From: Micractinium sp. NFX-FRZ
Lineage: Eukaryota > Chlorophyta > Trebouxiophyceae > Chlorellales > Chlorellaceae
Direction: 5' to 3'
NCBI GenBank assembly: GCA_029339195.1
Contig: JAPTJF010000347.1
Location: 1 to 64,000, forward strand
Length of the DNA: 64,000 nt
Part shown: one piece after another, positions 23,746 through 35,000 of the stretch
How the letters are laid out: each line of letters begins with the position of its first letter
Position numbering within the stretch: position 1 is the first letter of the stretch
Notes under the pieces: model-generated
The model's database searches: none
The model's input: only the letters and a program-made list of their open reading frames with translations
What the model was told of the DNA's origin: nothing
Position numbers and translations under genes: made by a program

Positions 23746-26700
23746 CCAGAACAGCGGCGGCTGCACTCACAACCAGAAGCATCGTGGCAGTATGCCCAGG
23801 TTCTTCTTGATGTCGAGGTACAGCGCCATGGTGGCAAGGTACTGCTGCTCGCACGCCTGGTGCAGGCGGGAGGCCAGCTCGCTGACCTGCTCCATGGCAT
23901 GCAAATGAATAGAAGAGCAGAGAGTGAGGTGAGCTAGGGGGGATGGTTGCAGGTGGGAGACCATTTGGCGGATGCACGCCAGGCAGAGAAGGAACTGAAC
24001 GTCAGCTCAAGGGGGTCAGGAGGGTCACCAGAGGTGGATGGGAGGAGGGACGAACTGACGGGGGGCGTGGCAGTGCGCCTGCCAGCGGCCAGCAAGGTCA
24101 GGGCGGGGGCAGCTGTGCATTCTGGCCAGGAAGCTTGCAGTCGGCCCGGTGTGCGGGACAGGTCGTGCGTGCACCGCCCGCTGGGCCTGCTGGGGCCTGC
24201 CCCCCGCGCACCTGCATGTGCTGCTCCGCCGCCGTGCCCAGGCTGCAGGAAGCGGTGACAACCAGCGACTGCAGGCGCTCGGCAAAGGGGCGCACCCCCA
24301 CCGCTGCCACCGCCATGCGCCTGGTGTAGCGCTGGTAGGCGGCGCGCAGGTGGCACACCTGCACGGAGCGGGCAGCGATGCATCAATCATAAAATCAAGG
24401 AGCAACAGCAAAGGCGGCATGACACATGGGGAGTGACTTAAGGGCAGCAGCAGGCAGCATGCAGGCAGCGGGGCGGGGGCGTCCGCGGCGGGCGGATGGG
24501 CCCAGAGCCATCAACCCCGCATGCCGCAGCGCCACGTGCGTCCACCCACCTCTGCCTCGCTGAGCAGCGCCAGGCTGTCCACCGCAATGTTGTGCCACAG
24601 GGCGGACGCCCCCGGGCCGGCGGGCGGCAGCGAGCCGGTGAGGAAGGCGCCCAGCAGGCGCGGCTTCAGCTGCGCCGTGTGCCAGAACAGCTGCGGGGCG
24701 GGGCGGGGTGGGGGCGGGTGGGCGAGGAAAGCATGCGTGAGTGGGGCGCATGTGGGGAACAGATGTGTGCTTTTCTTGCCTGCACACAGGTCGGCATGGT
24801 AGCAAACCAGAACTGGCCCCAGAGCGGCTTAGGACCCGTGCTTCTGACCCGCACTGCTCCATCTTGCACCCACACCCACATCCCACCCCACGCACTGATC
24901 ACCACCTCCCACAGCTCTGCCCTATCCCTTCCCTCCCCCTCCTTCTCACACCTTTGTCAGGTCTGACAGCACCCCCTCCAGAGCCGCCCATGTGGGGGAC
25001 AGCCGGTCGAACTGAGCCGCCTCGGCCGCCGCCCAGGCCTGCCGCATGTGCGCCAGGTGCTGGATGAAGGCGCGCTTCATGCCGTCCACATTTTGGATGC
25101 ACTGCAGCAGGGGGAGGACACGACGGGAGCGGTAGGAAACAGGTAGGCACAGGTGCCGGAAGAAGGCGCTCTGTGCTTCGCCCTCGCCCTGCACGCACTG
25201 CAGCAAGAGGAGCGGGGGTGGGGGGCGGGCAGAAGGGGGGATGGACGGTCAACATTGCGGGCGCATATCACTATTGCAGCGACCGGGGCAGGCACCCTTG
25301 AACCAAGGCTGCCTCGCCTCGGCTTTTACGTCCCGCCCTACTTTCCCCCCTCCAGAAACACGTGCCCTGCCTAATCCCAGGCGGCGTCCCGCGCTCTCAC
25401 CTCCACACGCAGGCGCACGGCGCGGTTGTTGGGCGGGGGCGCCCCCTCCCCCCGCAGCAGGCGCCCCTCTGGCGGCACCTCCAGAGCAAAGGGGGCCGAC
25501 CGGCAGCCGGCAAAGGCAGTCAGCACCTGGACCAACACGCCAGAGGGACCCCCAAGAGCCAGGGGCACGCCAGGCACCCCCCAGCCGTCATCAGGGTAGG
25601 GCGCCGGCGCTGGCGGCTGTACCGCCAGCTGTGCCTGCGCCACCTGCAGGCCTGCGGCCAGGGCTGAGGCCAGTGGTGCGCCTGCAGTTGCTGCTGCCGC
25701 GGCTTGCGGCGCTGCGTGGGTGGAGGGAGGTGCCACGGGGGCGGATGCTGCGGTGGCGGCAAGGGCCAGCGGCACCCACTCCCCGCTGCTGTCGCCGCCG
25801 CCCTCCAAGCTGGCTGCCTCCGAGCCTGCCGGCCAGGCGGCCTCCAAGTCCGCCGCCACAGCCGCTGCCGCAGCAGCTGCCTCTGCCGCTGCCGCTGCCG
25901 CTGCCGCTGCCGCTTCTGCCACTGCTACCCCTGCGCCTGCAGGGTGGACACCTGCTGGGCCCAAGCCTGCTGCGCCTGCGTGGCCCGCATCAGAGTCGCT
26001 GCCAGGGGCACCTCCGCTGCCAGCACTCGGTGCTGAGCTGGCGGGGAGCTGCGCTGCAAATCGCTCCACCTCGTGCTGAGGTGGCATGCGGTGCGCTGCC
26101 GCCATCAGCCGCTCGCTGGCTGCCGCCACCGCTGCTTGGTCCGTGGCAGGCTCAGCACCGCCGCTGCCGCCACAGCCGCCATCGCTGCGTGCCGCCTCAG
26201 CGCTGCCCGCTGCTGCTGCTGCTGCTGCCTGGCAGCTGAAAGGCGAGGGCATGACCTCTGGGATCACGCTCAGCCCCTGGGCCAAGTCAAGGAGAGCTTG
26301 CCGGAACTGCAGGCACGGAATGATGCATGGGGTGGTGCAAGGCGAGGCGGGCCGGCAGGCAGGTTAGGCAAGGCAGGGCACGAGCGGTTGGCAGCACACA
26401 CACGTGAAGAATGCCGCTGCCTGCCAGCCAGCGGGCAGGCAGGTAAGCCGGGGGGAAGGGCAGTCTGACGCCCACCCTCTGCAGGCAGGCTGGTGAGCAG
26501 GCATGCAGTCATTTGATGAAGCGTGGGGGCAGGCAAGGAAGCTTGCCTCGAGTGTGCGCTGCATGAGGTCGCCAGCAAACCGCAGGTGCTCGTTCTCCAA
26601 CCGTAATGCAGCCAGCTCCTCAGCCATGCTGTCAACCTGCGCCTGCTGCTCCGCCTGCACTGCCCGCTCCTTCTCCCTGTGGGACCACAGGGAGGCGAAG

Positions 26701-26932
26701 GCGGCAACAGTGGGTAGGGGAAGACACGCAGGTGCCTTGAATGTGGGAAGGCAGGCAGGGCAGCGTGGCCGGGCGGCCGGCAAACAGCAAGGGTGGAGGA
26801 ACAGCGGTGGGCGCTCAGCAAAGAATCTGATCTCATGGAGGTGTGCCCCAGAAGCCCTCTGCTGCCGCACCTTGAGCGTCTTCGGCTGCTCTCACAGGCA
26901 GCAGAAGCAGCCAGCCGGTCTGGGTGGTTCAT
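23379..26932 (-). CDS. bZIP-like transcription factor with long C-terminal region
   Basis: Eight exons give 626 aa: 26932-26871, 26676-26547, 26306-25401, 25197-24952, 24690-24550, 24358-24212, 23886-23771, 23511-23379. All phases agree. Residues about 8-60 look like a bZIP: a basic stretch ESSRRRSREKERA, then a zipper-like EELAALRLENEHLRFAGDLM. The usual Asn of the basic region is not evident, so DNA binding is uncertain. A 300-residue Ala/Pro/Gly linker (exon 3) follows. The C-terminal third is helical with segments such as LWHNIAVDSLALLSEAE, VCHLRAAYQRYTRRM and VSELASRLHQACEQQYLATMALYLDIKKNLG; I could not match it to a family. Intron 2 uses a GC donor (GAG then GCAAGC at 26546-26545). The start at 26932 is the only ATG in the open frame; an upstream exon is possible. 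Confidence 0.7.
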
Positions 26933-27441
26933 GCTGCAATCACTGCCGGCGTCGCTGCGCCCGTTGGGCGACCGCGCCCATGGCGCCGCCGCCGGCGGCG
27001 ACAGTGCTGCTGAGGTGGGCACCTCTAGCGCGGAGCCCTCTGGTGCGCCCACGTGCGATCCTCCTTCCAGGTCCAATAGCAGATGCCGCTCCAGCGTGCC
27101 GCACGGCGGTGAAAGCAGGGTCCGTGAACACCGGGCGACTGGCTTGGCGGAACACAAGGCTTTGGCGGCCTACAGGTATGCCTAGGAATCACGCAGTTGA
27201 TATATGCCGTGCGAAGACAGAGCTTGCGGTTCTCAGGGCGGGAGTCACCTAGCTTGCATCTACTAATCTTCTTGCTGCCAGTATGCCAATAATTTGGGTA
27301 TCGTCACGAGTCCCCTGTGCTACTTAGAGACCGAAATCGCGAAAAGCACCATGCGGTTTGCGGCACCGCCGGTCCGTGCTCGGTGCCGCCACGGGGTGAG
27401 TACTACCGATGGTGCAGACCTGTGCAGCCTAATACAACAGA
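26933..27441. other. Intergenic
   Basis: Between the start of the bZIP-like gene (-) and the stop of the GH20 gene (-). The - frame stays open upstream to about 27157, but no in-frame ATG is found there. No other feature is seen. Confidence 0.5.
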
Positions 27442-30400
27442 TTATTCAATACTGCCACCTGCGGCGGCTGCAGCTAGCTGCACCTCCTGGTCATCAAGCC
27501 TGCGGAACTGGTAGCCCCTGCGCTCCCAGTGCTGCTGCAATGCTGCCAGGCGCCGCAGGAAGCCATGCCAGCGGCGCTCCTCTGCCTCCGCACCTCCCGC
27601 CCCTGCACCCAGTACTGCCGGCGGGCTCCACAGCACCTCTGCCATCGCAGCCAGGCGCGGCAGCAGCATGTATTCTGCCTGCCCCCAGGTTGGCACCTCC
27701 TCCGTCCACAGGTTTGCCTGCGGTGGGGCGCAACCACGGTGTGCAGCGCAATGCGTGTGGGCGGGCTTGGCGGTACATGGGGTGTGGGCAGGCGCGGCGC
27801 AGCCTCCTCCCTGCTCAGAGGAGTGGGCTGGGAGGGCACGCCATGCAGGGAAGGGTTGGGGGGGGGGGCTGGCAGGGCCATGCAGGGCCATGCAGGGAGC
27901 AAGCAACCCAGACATCCGGTTGCCAGCAGGCCCCGCTGCCGCCAGGGCAACCGGGGGTAGTACCAGTGCGCACCTGGCCGCCCAGGATGTGCGCTGCCTC
28001 CTGGGGAGTGAGGGTGAGCGAGGTGGGTTGTCGCCGGCTCTCTGCCGTGGCGCCTTTGCTGCCAGTGCCACCCGCTGTCGGCAGGCTGCTGTCACTGCTG
28101 GCCGGAGCCATGCTGATGCCTGAATTGCTGGGTGGATCAGTGCTGCCGCTGCCTGCACATTCATTCATGTGCTGCCTCTCGCCCTCCTCTTTGCTGCCCT
28201 CTGGCAGCCCTGCTGCTCCTGCCTTTGCCCCTGCCCCGGCTGCTGCAACTCCCGCTGCCTCTGTCCCCGCCCCTGCTGCGGCTCCTCCTGCTGCCTCCGC
28301 CTCGTCGGCTGCTGCCCCGGTTTCTTCCCCTGCTCTGCCTGCCGCCTGCGGAACTTGCTGCGCCTGCTGCTGCGCCGCCTGCTGCGCCTGCTCCTGCGCC
28401 TGATCAACGGCCGACAGCAGTGAGCTGAAGCCAAACACCTCTCGCAAAGTGAGTGGGGGCGCATACTTGGCCCCCGGCTCGCCCTCGGCGCTGCTCTGGC
28501 GGTAGTCAAAGTAGCACCTGCTCGAAAACAACAACAGTGTTGTGGTGGGAGGAAAGGTGGTGCAGCAATGAGATTAGCAATGTACCGCGTGCAGAGCTCC
28601 ACGCTTCAGTGCAGGTCTGCTGCCACACAGCTGCTCAGATCTTTCTGTCTTTTCGGGGGCCTCCCACCCACTCAACTCCCTACCCACCTGCTTGTGGGCG
28701 TCATGACCACGTCATGCCCAGCACGGGCAGCCGCCATCCCGCCGCCCACGCCACGCCAGCTCATCACCACAGCACCATCGCACAGCGGACGGCCACCCTC
28801 CAGAAGTTCATCCCACCCCACCAGGCGCCGGCCGTGGCGTGCCAGGTGAGCGCCAATGTGCCCCACAAACCAGGACTGGCAGGGGCAGGGGGAAACACGG
28901 TGCTGTACTGTGAACAGCAATCAGTCATCATACTGATGACAGCAATGCGGTACAGTCATCATACTGATGACAGGTGTCCAGACCTCAAGGCGCTCTGCCA
29001 TTGCCGCTCTGCCAATGCTGCACCATCCATATGGGGGGCTGTCGCTCCCCTGATAAGAAGGCAGCCCCGCCTGGCAAGCCCCGCTGGCCCGCACACACCA
29101 GGACCGCTCCCTGCCCCTCTTCCCTCCCCCTGTTCCCACCCCCCTCCTGGCCCACCTATCAGCCCCACCTGCAGCTCCGCCTCGTTCCTGAGCCCCTGCT
29201 CCCGCATGCGCCGCTGGCAGGCGGGGCAGGCGCGCCACTGCCCCTTGGGCACCTCGTCGCACCCCACGTGGATGAAGGGGCAGGGGAAGAGGGAGGCAAC
29301 CTCGTCCAGCACGCCCTCCAGGAAGGACAGGGCGGCGTCGGAGCCCTGCTGGGAGCACCACAGGGCGGGAGGGTGGAAGCCGAGGGGGCACCAGGTGTCT
29401 ACTGTCAATGCAGATGCAACACCTGTCTTCGATACTGCATTCTGCATTTGGGGCATCAAGAAATGACAGCACGGTCCCTTCATGTCTGAGGTGCAGTACA
29501 TGCCGAGGGGCAGCACATGTGCGGGGCACGCCCATCCGGCGCCTGGAGGCACGGATCTGTGGCAGCCCACCTGCAGCTGCATCCCCGACGTGCAGGCACA
29601 TGTCTGGAAAGCAACCGCAGCAGGACGCCTACTGCATGCCAAGCGGAGCAACCAGACAGCGGGTGCGGGCTGTGCATCTATCTGGCACTAGCACTGGATG
29701 CTCTCACCGCACAGAACACCGCGCTGTGCACGCCCCAGGTGCTGCTGACCTCTGCACATTGGGCCGTGGGTGGAGGGCAGTGTGCATTTGCTCAGCTCTG
29801 TTCACACTGTGCAGCTCTGGCTCGTTGTGCCTGCCCACTCCCTGCTGCTTGCCTACCTGCTAAGCCGACAGTCAAGCCGCCTGCCTGCACCGCTGCCTGC
29901 CTGCCTGCCCGCCAAACAGACTGCCAAGTCGGCTGCCTGCAACACCACTGCATTGGCGGCCACAGCCGGTCCCCACCCGTCACGCTGCTGGGGGAGCAGC
30001 ACAGCTCTGGGTAGCTCGCCAGGGCGGCCACACAGTGCCCTGGCAGCTCAATCTCTGGCATGACCTCTATGCCACGTGCAGCCGCCAGAGCCACCAACTC
30101 CCGTGCCTGGCAAGAGTGGGAAGGAGGTATGGGGAGGCTGGCAACGCCAGTGCACGGCACTTGTGCATCGCAGCACAGCCACGCCGGGGTGGTGTGCGCA
30201 TGGCCAGCGCTTGTCATACGGATGGCGTTTCTGACCTGGCAGATCAGCCCTGCCAAGCCCCTTTAGGAGCTTGCCACCCCAATTGTACACCCCAGCCGTG
30301 CAACTCCTGCCTTGCCTTCTCCTTACCTCCTCTTGACTGTAGAAGCCTCCATACTGCCTCTCCAAATGCACGTACCCGCTGCCGCCGTCCTCCTCTTCAC

Positions 30401-31469
30401 TGCTGCTGTCCTCGCTGCCGCTGCCGCCGTGGTAGCGGCCGCTCCTGCAGCGCCGCCAGGCGCCCACCTCCGTGAGGCGCGGGTAACGGCGGATTTGCAG
30501 CCGCCAGCCCTGCACGCCACAGGCAGGGCAGGCGCTCAGCTGGGGTTCCGCTCCGTGAGGTGGATGGCGGTAGGGTGGAAATGTACCGCCATGGCCTGGG
30601 CAGCGGGAGACGAAGAGTGAGTTTTGATTAGCTGTGCTTCCACCAGCCAGGTGCTATTAGCCAGTCATCATCCTACCGCCCAGCCTGACCTGGTCGTCGC
30701 AGAGGTGGAGGTGCAGGCGGTTCAGTTTAAGCAGCGCCATCAGGTCGAGCAGCCTCAGCACCTCGGGAACACGGAAGAAGTGGCGGCTGCAGGGAGGTCA
30801 GGGGGCGCAGGACAGTGCATTAGATACAGCCAGTGATGGCACAGCTGACGAGCAGGCCGGCAGGTAGGCAGGCGGGCCAGAGGGAGAGAGGGAGCAGGGG
30901 ATGCCAGTTGACAAGCTGGCTGGCAAGCAGGCTTCAAGCAGGGGCCAGGCAAGCACAGCAAACAGTTTCCGGCCGGCCCCTCTTGCTGACCTCACGTCCA
31001 GCATGACACCGCGCCAGGGTAAACGAGGGCTGTCTTGAATTTCAACCGCTCCCAGCACCACCGCTTCGCCAGCGGCAGGCGGTGCGGGTGGGAGCAGCTG
31101 CAGTAGGGTGGCTGCAGCCCAGACCAGGCCAGCGCAGCTGCAGGAGGACAGGGTCACGCCCTCACAGGAGATGCTGAGTTGGTATGCCTCCTCTGCTGCG
31201 CCACTGCTGCTGAGGGGCAGCAGCTGCAGGGTGATGTGCCCTGTGCCGGCATCTGCGCCAACGCCCTGTGCTGCCGCTGCACCCGCGTCGTCTTCTGCTA
31301 GGAGGCCCCCCAACGACAGTCCCAGCTGCAACTGCAACTGACTCTGCAGCCACTGAGCGTTTTCGCGGGCCGGCGCGGCAGAGCACACGATACAGGTTTG
31401 GGCGCCGACAGTGAAGCCCTCCCCATTGCTCGCTGTCACCGAACGAGGCAGAGGTATGATGGGGCGCAT
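27442..31469 (-). CDS. Beta-N-acetylhexosaminidase, GH20 family
   Basis: This family removes terminal GlcNAc or GalNAc from glycans. Nine exons give 705 aa: 31469-30991, 30786-30690, 30509-30327, 30106-29977, 29751-29708, 29345-29169, 28875-28688, 28517-27974, 27717-27442, all in phase. GH20 marks in order: PRLPWRGVMLDV, then SRHFFRVPEVLRLLDLMALL with LNRLHLHLCDDQGW; YGGFYSQEE; ARGIEVMPEIELPGH; FIHVGCDEVPK with the catalytic Asp-Glu at about 341-342; LVGWDELLEGG; VVMSWRG; and the end motif AEVLWSP. Two things are odd. The residue before the catalytic Asp is Cys rather than the usual Gly. Exon 8 also carries about 130 residues of Gln/Ala/Gly low complexity between CYFDYRQ and HILGGQ. No signal peptide is visible (the protein starts MRPIIPLPRSV), so either it is cytosolic or a first exon is missing. 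Confidence 0.93.
28922..28973. repeat. Two copies of a 21-base palindromic element
   Basis: CAGTCATCATACTGATGACA occurs twice, 31 bases apart, in intron 6 of the GH20 gene. Each copy is itself an inverted repeat (GTCATCA, 3 bases, TGATGAC). Confidence 0.9.
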
Positions 31470-32027
31470 GGGTGAGGCTTGGAGTGAACAAAGAATAACA
31501 ACGAATAGCCTCGGGGCATCCTGCTGTTTGGCAAGCAGCTACCGCCTGTACCGCTGCTGCGGCTGGAGCCTCCCCCGCCTGTGTCTTCCTTCCCGTTTGC
31601 TTTCCGCTTGGTGACATTGGTAAGGTACAGACATGGTAACTTGCTGCAGTACGACGGGGTGGAGAGGCAGAAGAAAGAGGGGCGCCATCCGCGAGCGTGG
31701 TACACAAGTTGAGCAGCGGAGCTGTGGGAGGCGAGGGACTGGCAGGCTTCTGGTAAAGTACACACTCACTCTCTCAGAGGGGGCGAAGCACAGGAGAATT
31801 GGAGGAGGGCTTCTTGCAGCAAATGCAAGTGAGATGTAAGGGAGAAAAAAAAGGTGCCTTGGAGGGGGCAGCAAGCAAACGAATACAAGGGAACAGAGGG
31901 CGGGAGAGGAACGGGGCGGGAGCCTGGCGTTTGGGAGCCTGATGGCCCGAGGGGGCCCTGGGCAGGCAGCACTTTGCACTGCCGTCGCCCAGGGCTGCTG
32001 CCCTGCTCCCAGCGCACGGGTGCCACC
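31470..32027. other. Intergenic
   Basis: Upstream region of the GH20 gene (-) and 3' UTR of the ARM-BTB gene (-). Stretches near 31740-31860 are less GC-rich. No coding exon is identified; a missing signal-peptide exon of the GH20 gene could be here but was not found. Confidence 0.5.
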
Positions 32028-35000
32028 TCACGACACCATCGCGTTTGCCTTGTCGGAAATGGCCTCCGTTACTGCCTCTCGCAGCCGCGGCACCATCTTC
32101 TGCACCAGCACGGCAAACCCGCCCGGCGTCTGGCACTTGCTGGCAGCCACGCCGCTGCTGGCGCCGCTGGCCTTCACCATCTCGCCGTGCTCGCGCAGGC
32201 AGTACAGGGCGCACTGCTTGGACAGCTCGGGCGCATTGTAGTTCTCCGCCAGGTCGAACGCGGCAGACACGTTTTCTGGGGCCAGCTGGTCGGTGATGGT
32301 CTGCTCGCACAGGTGCTTCAGCGGCTCCAGCATGTACTGGTCAGACACCTCCAGCAGCTCCTGGGCCAGCTCGGGGGGCACCTCCACCTTGCCGCCTGCG
32401 GAGGGGGGGAGGGCGGGTGGGGGAAGGAGCAGCGGGGGAAGGGTGCACATGAGCAGGGAGCGCAGGGGGGGCCACGGCTGGAAACTGCGATGACGCGGGC
32501 AGGCGCTGTGAGCAGGGCCGATGAGGCAATGGGACAACCAGCGCTGTGCTGCTCCTACGCTTGCACGCAGCACCCATGCAACCCAGGTGCGCTTGCTGCT
32601 GAGGCGCGCACGCTAACATCGTCTGGCTGCCAGCATGCATCTGTCCTTTTTGGAAAGGCGCTTCTCCACTGCCCCCTGCTGCCGTGCCAGCGCCCATCCC
32701 GACCCTGCCTGCCCCCATCTCTCCCCAGGCGCAACCCCACCCTAGGCGCAACCCCACCCTGCACCCCTCCCCACCTGTGTAGCAGCAGAACATCATCTTC
32801 TCCCACACCTCCCAGCGGACGTTGGGGATGGGGATGGTGGAGGCGTCCTTCTCGCGGTAGTGCCCGTCAAACATGGTCTTGAAGATGTCGGAGGAGTTGA
32901 GCAGCTGCACCTTGTGCCCCAGGAAGGGGCGCCCCTCCACCACAAACGAGACGTCGCTCAGCTGCGGGTTGTTCACCATGTGGGCGCCCAGGATGGTGAC
33001 CTGCGGGCGGGAAGAGGGGGAGGGGGAGGGGGAAGGGCAAAGGCTGGGGTTGGGGTCAGGCAATGAGAAGTGGGGGCGGGGAAAAGGCATGCGCTGGTGC
33101 AGCGCGGGCAGGCACAGAGCAAGCGGGCACGGGCAATATAGGCAGGGCAGTGCTGGCATGCACGCCAGGGCAGCTCAGGCGCACTCCGCCTCCTCACGAG
33201 CTGCCGGGAAGCTTACAACATCCCTGCCCCTGCCCCTTCCGCCCTCTGCCCCTTTTGCCCTCTGCCCCAGCCCGTGATGCCCACGCACGTTGGGGTCCTG
33301 AGGCGCAATGTCGTCCACCGTGGCACGGTCCGCCGCGCCGCAGCTCTCTGCCAGCCTGTGCAGCGCCTTGGCCGCCTGCCGCTGCATGTCGTACGGCATG
33401 TGCGGGTCCTGCAGGTGGCGGCACAGGGCAGCAGGGGCGAGGCGGCGTTTGAGCCTAGTCGGGGTTTGAGCGTTGGCAGCAAGCACCGGCAGCGCAATGC
33501 TGCATGCCGACCAGCATGGCCCAATCACAACAGGTCCTCGTGGCAGGCTGCTCACTGCCCAAGCAGCCCCTTCCTATGGCAGCAGTCGGGATCGGCCTGA
33601 CCCTGCTCCGCCCCCATCTCAACGCACTAGCGCGCCTGATCTCCTGCCTGCCTCAACCCCGCCCTTGTTCTGCCACAAACACAATACCTATTTTCGCTCC
33701 TTCAAGCCCTTATCGCACACCAGCCCACACCCCGCCCTCCCACCTGCACCATCTCCAGCAGGATGTCCAGCCCCTTCTTCTCCAGGAAGATGAGCCGCAG
33801 CTGCGCCCCGCTGGGCTGCTCCTTGGTGGTCAGCTGGCTCAGCGCCACCGCAATGCGCTGCTTGCCCGCCGCCTGGCTGGACTGCATCACATACAGCAGC
33901 TGCCCCAGGATGCGGCTGCCCAGCTTGTCCTGCGCGGAGGAAGAGAGCAGGGCAGGGGGGCAGGGCAAACGCGTGAGGAAAAGAGGCCCAGTGGAGCCGC
34001 CATGACCACCGACTCGCTGCGCAGCAGCACAACCCATGCTGCACACTTGTGCTGCTCGACACCCTGTCACAACTCCATTGTCACCCAAAGCTCATCCAGG
34101 AGACGGCCCAGCAGCAGGGCCAGGCATGCAGCACCGCCCTACTCCCTGCACCCTCACCTGCAGCCGCTTCATGAGCTTGTTGACGCAGTCGCGCGACGCC
34201 TGCACCACCAGCTCGCACTCGTTGATGCGCTGCACCGCTCCCTCACGCACAAACTCCAGCAGGTTGTCCTCGTTGTCGCTCAGCCCGTAGAGAGCGAATG
34301 CCGCGTTGTGCTGCGGGGGGTTAGGGGGCGAAGAGCGGCAGGTGTGTGAGGGGGAGCGCAGTGAGGGGTAAACGGGGTGGACAGCACAGCATGCATCTAA
34401 CAATGCGAGGAGTGGGGGCAAGGGAGTGGAACGAGCCGGTCAGGGGCTGCGGATGGGCCAGGCAGGGGTGGTGGCAAGCAGGGGCGGGTCAGAGGCAGAG
34501 GATTTGCAGCAGCGCACCAGCCCGCCCACCTGCAGGTTGGACTGGCACGTCTCTAGCAGGTCCAGCAGCGGCGGCAGGCCTCCCTGCGCCACGATGCCCG
34601 CCTGGTTGTCGCCGTTCTGCGCAAGGCGGCCCAGCGCAAAGGCCGCCATCTCGCGCAGCTGCGAGTCATCGTTGGCCAGCATGTCTATCAGCGGCGGCAC
34701 CGCGCCACGCTGCACAATCTTGTGCTTGTAGTCGCCCTCAGCTGCTGGGGGCGGCGGGAGGGGGGAGGGGCAAGGCGGTAATGGCAGGGTGGGGGTCAGG
34801 GGGGTCGGGTGCAACAGAGAGGGCGTCGAGGTGCGGGTGTAGGCGACAGGAACAGTGCGTGCAGAGGAGGCACACAGGCTCGTGCTGCCCCTGATGTGGC
34901 CGGCATGCCAGCACGTCAGCCACAAGCTCTGCTGCAGCAGGGATGATTTCCTCAACAGGCGCCTGCCAATGGGCAAAGTGCCGCCAGCCACAGCCCGCCT

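Noticed and set aside
23379..24360. DOG1 domain of TGA-type bZIP factors
   Set aside because: The helical segments do not match the DOG1 pattern I know, so I left the C-terminal region unnamed.
24952..25197. Extra 39-49 base intron inside bZIP-like exon 4
   Set aside because: The frame is open throughout and the candidate introns are too short or out of phase.
28922..28973. Box C/D snoRNA suggested by TGATGA and CTGA
   Set aside because: The spacing between the boxes is about 25 bases, too short, and the motifs are explained by the palindromic repeat.
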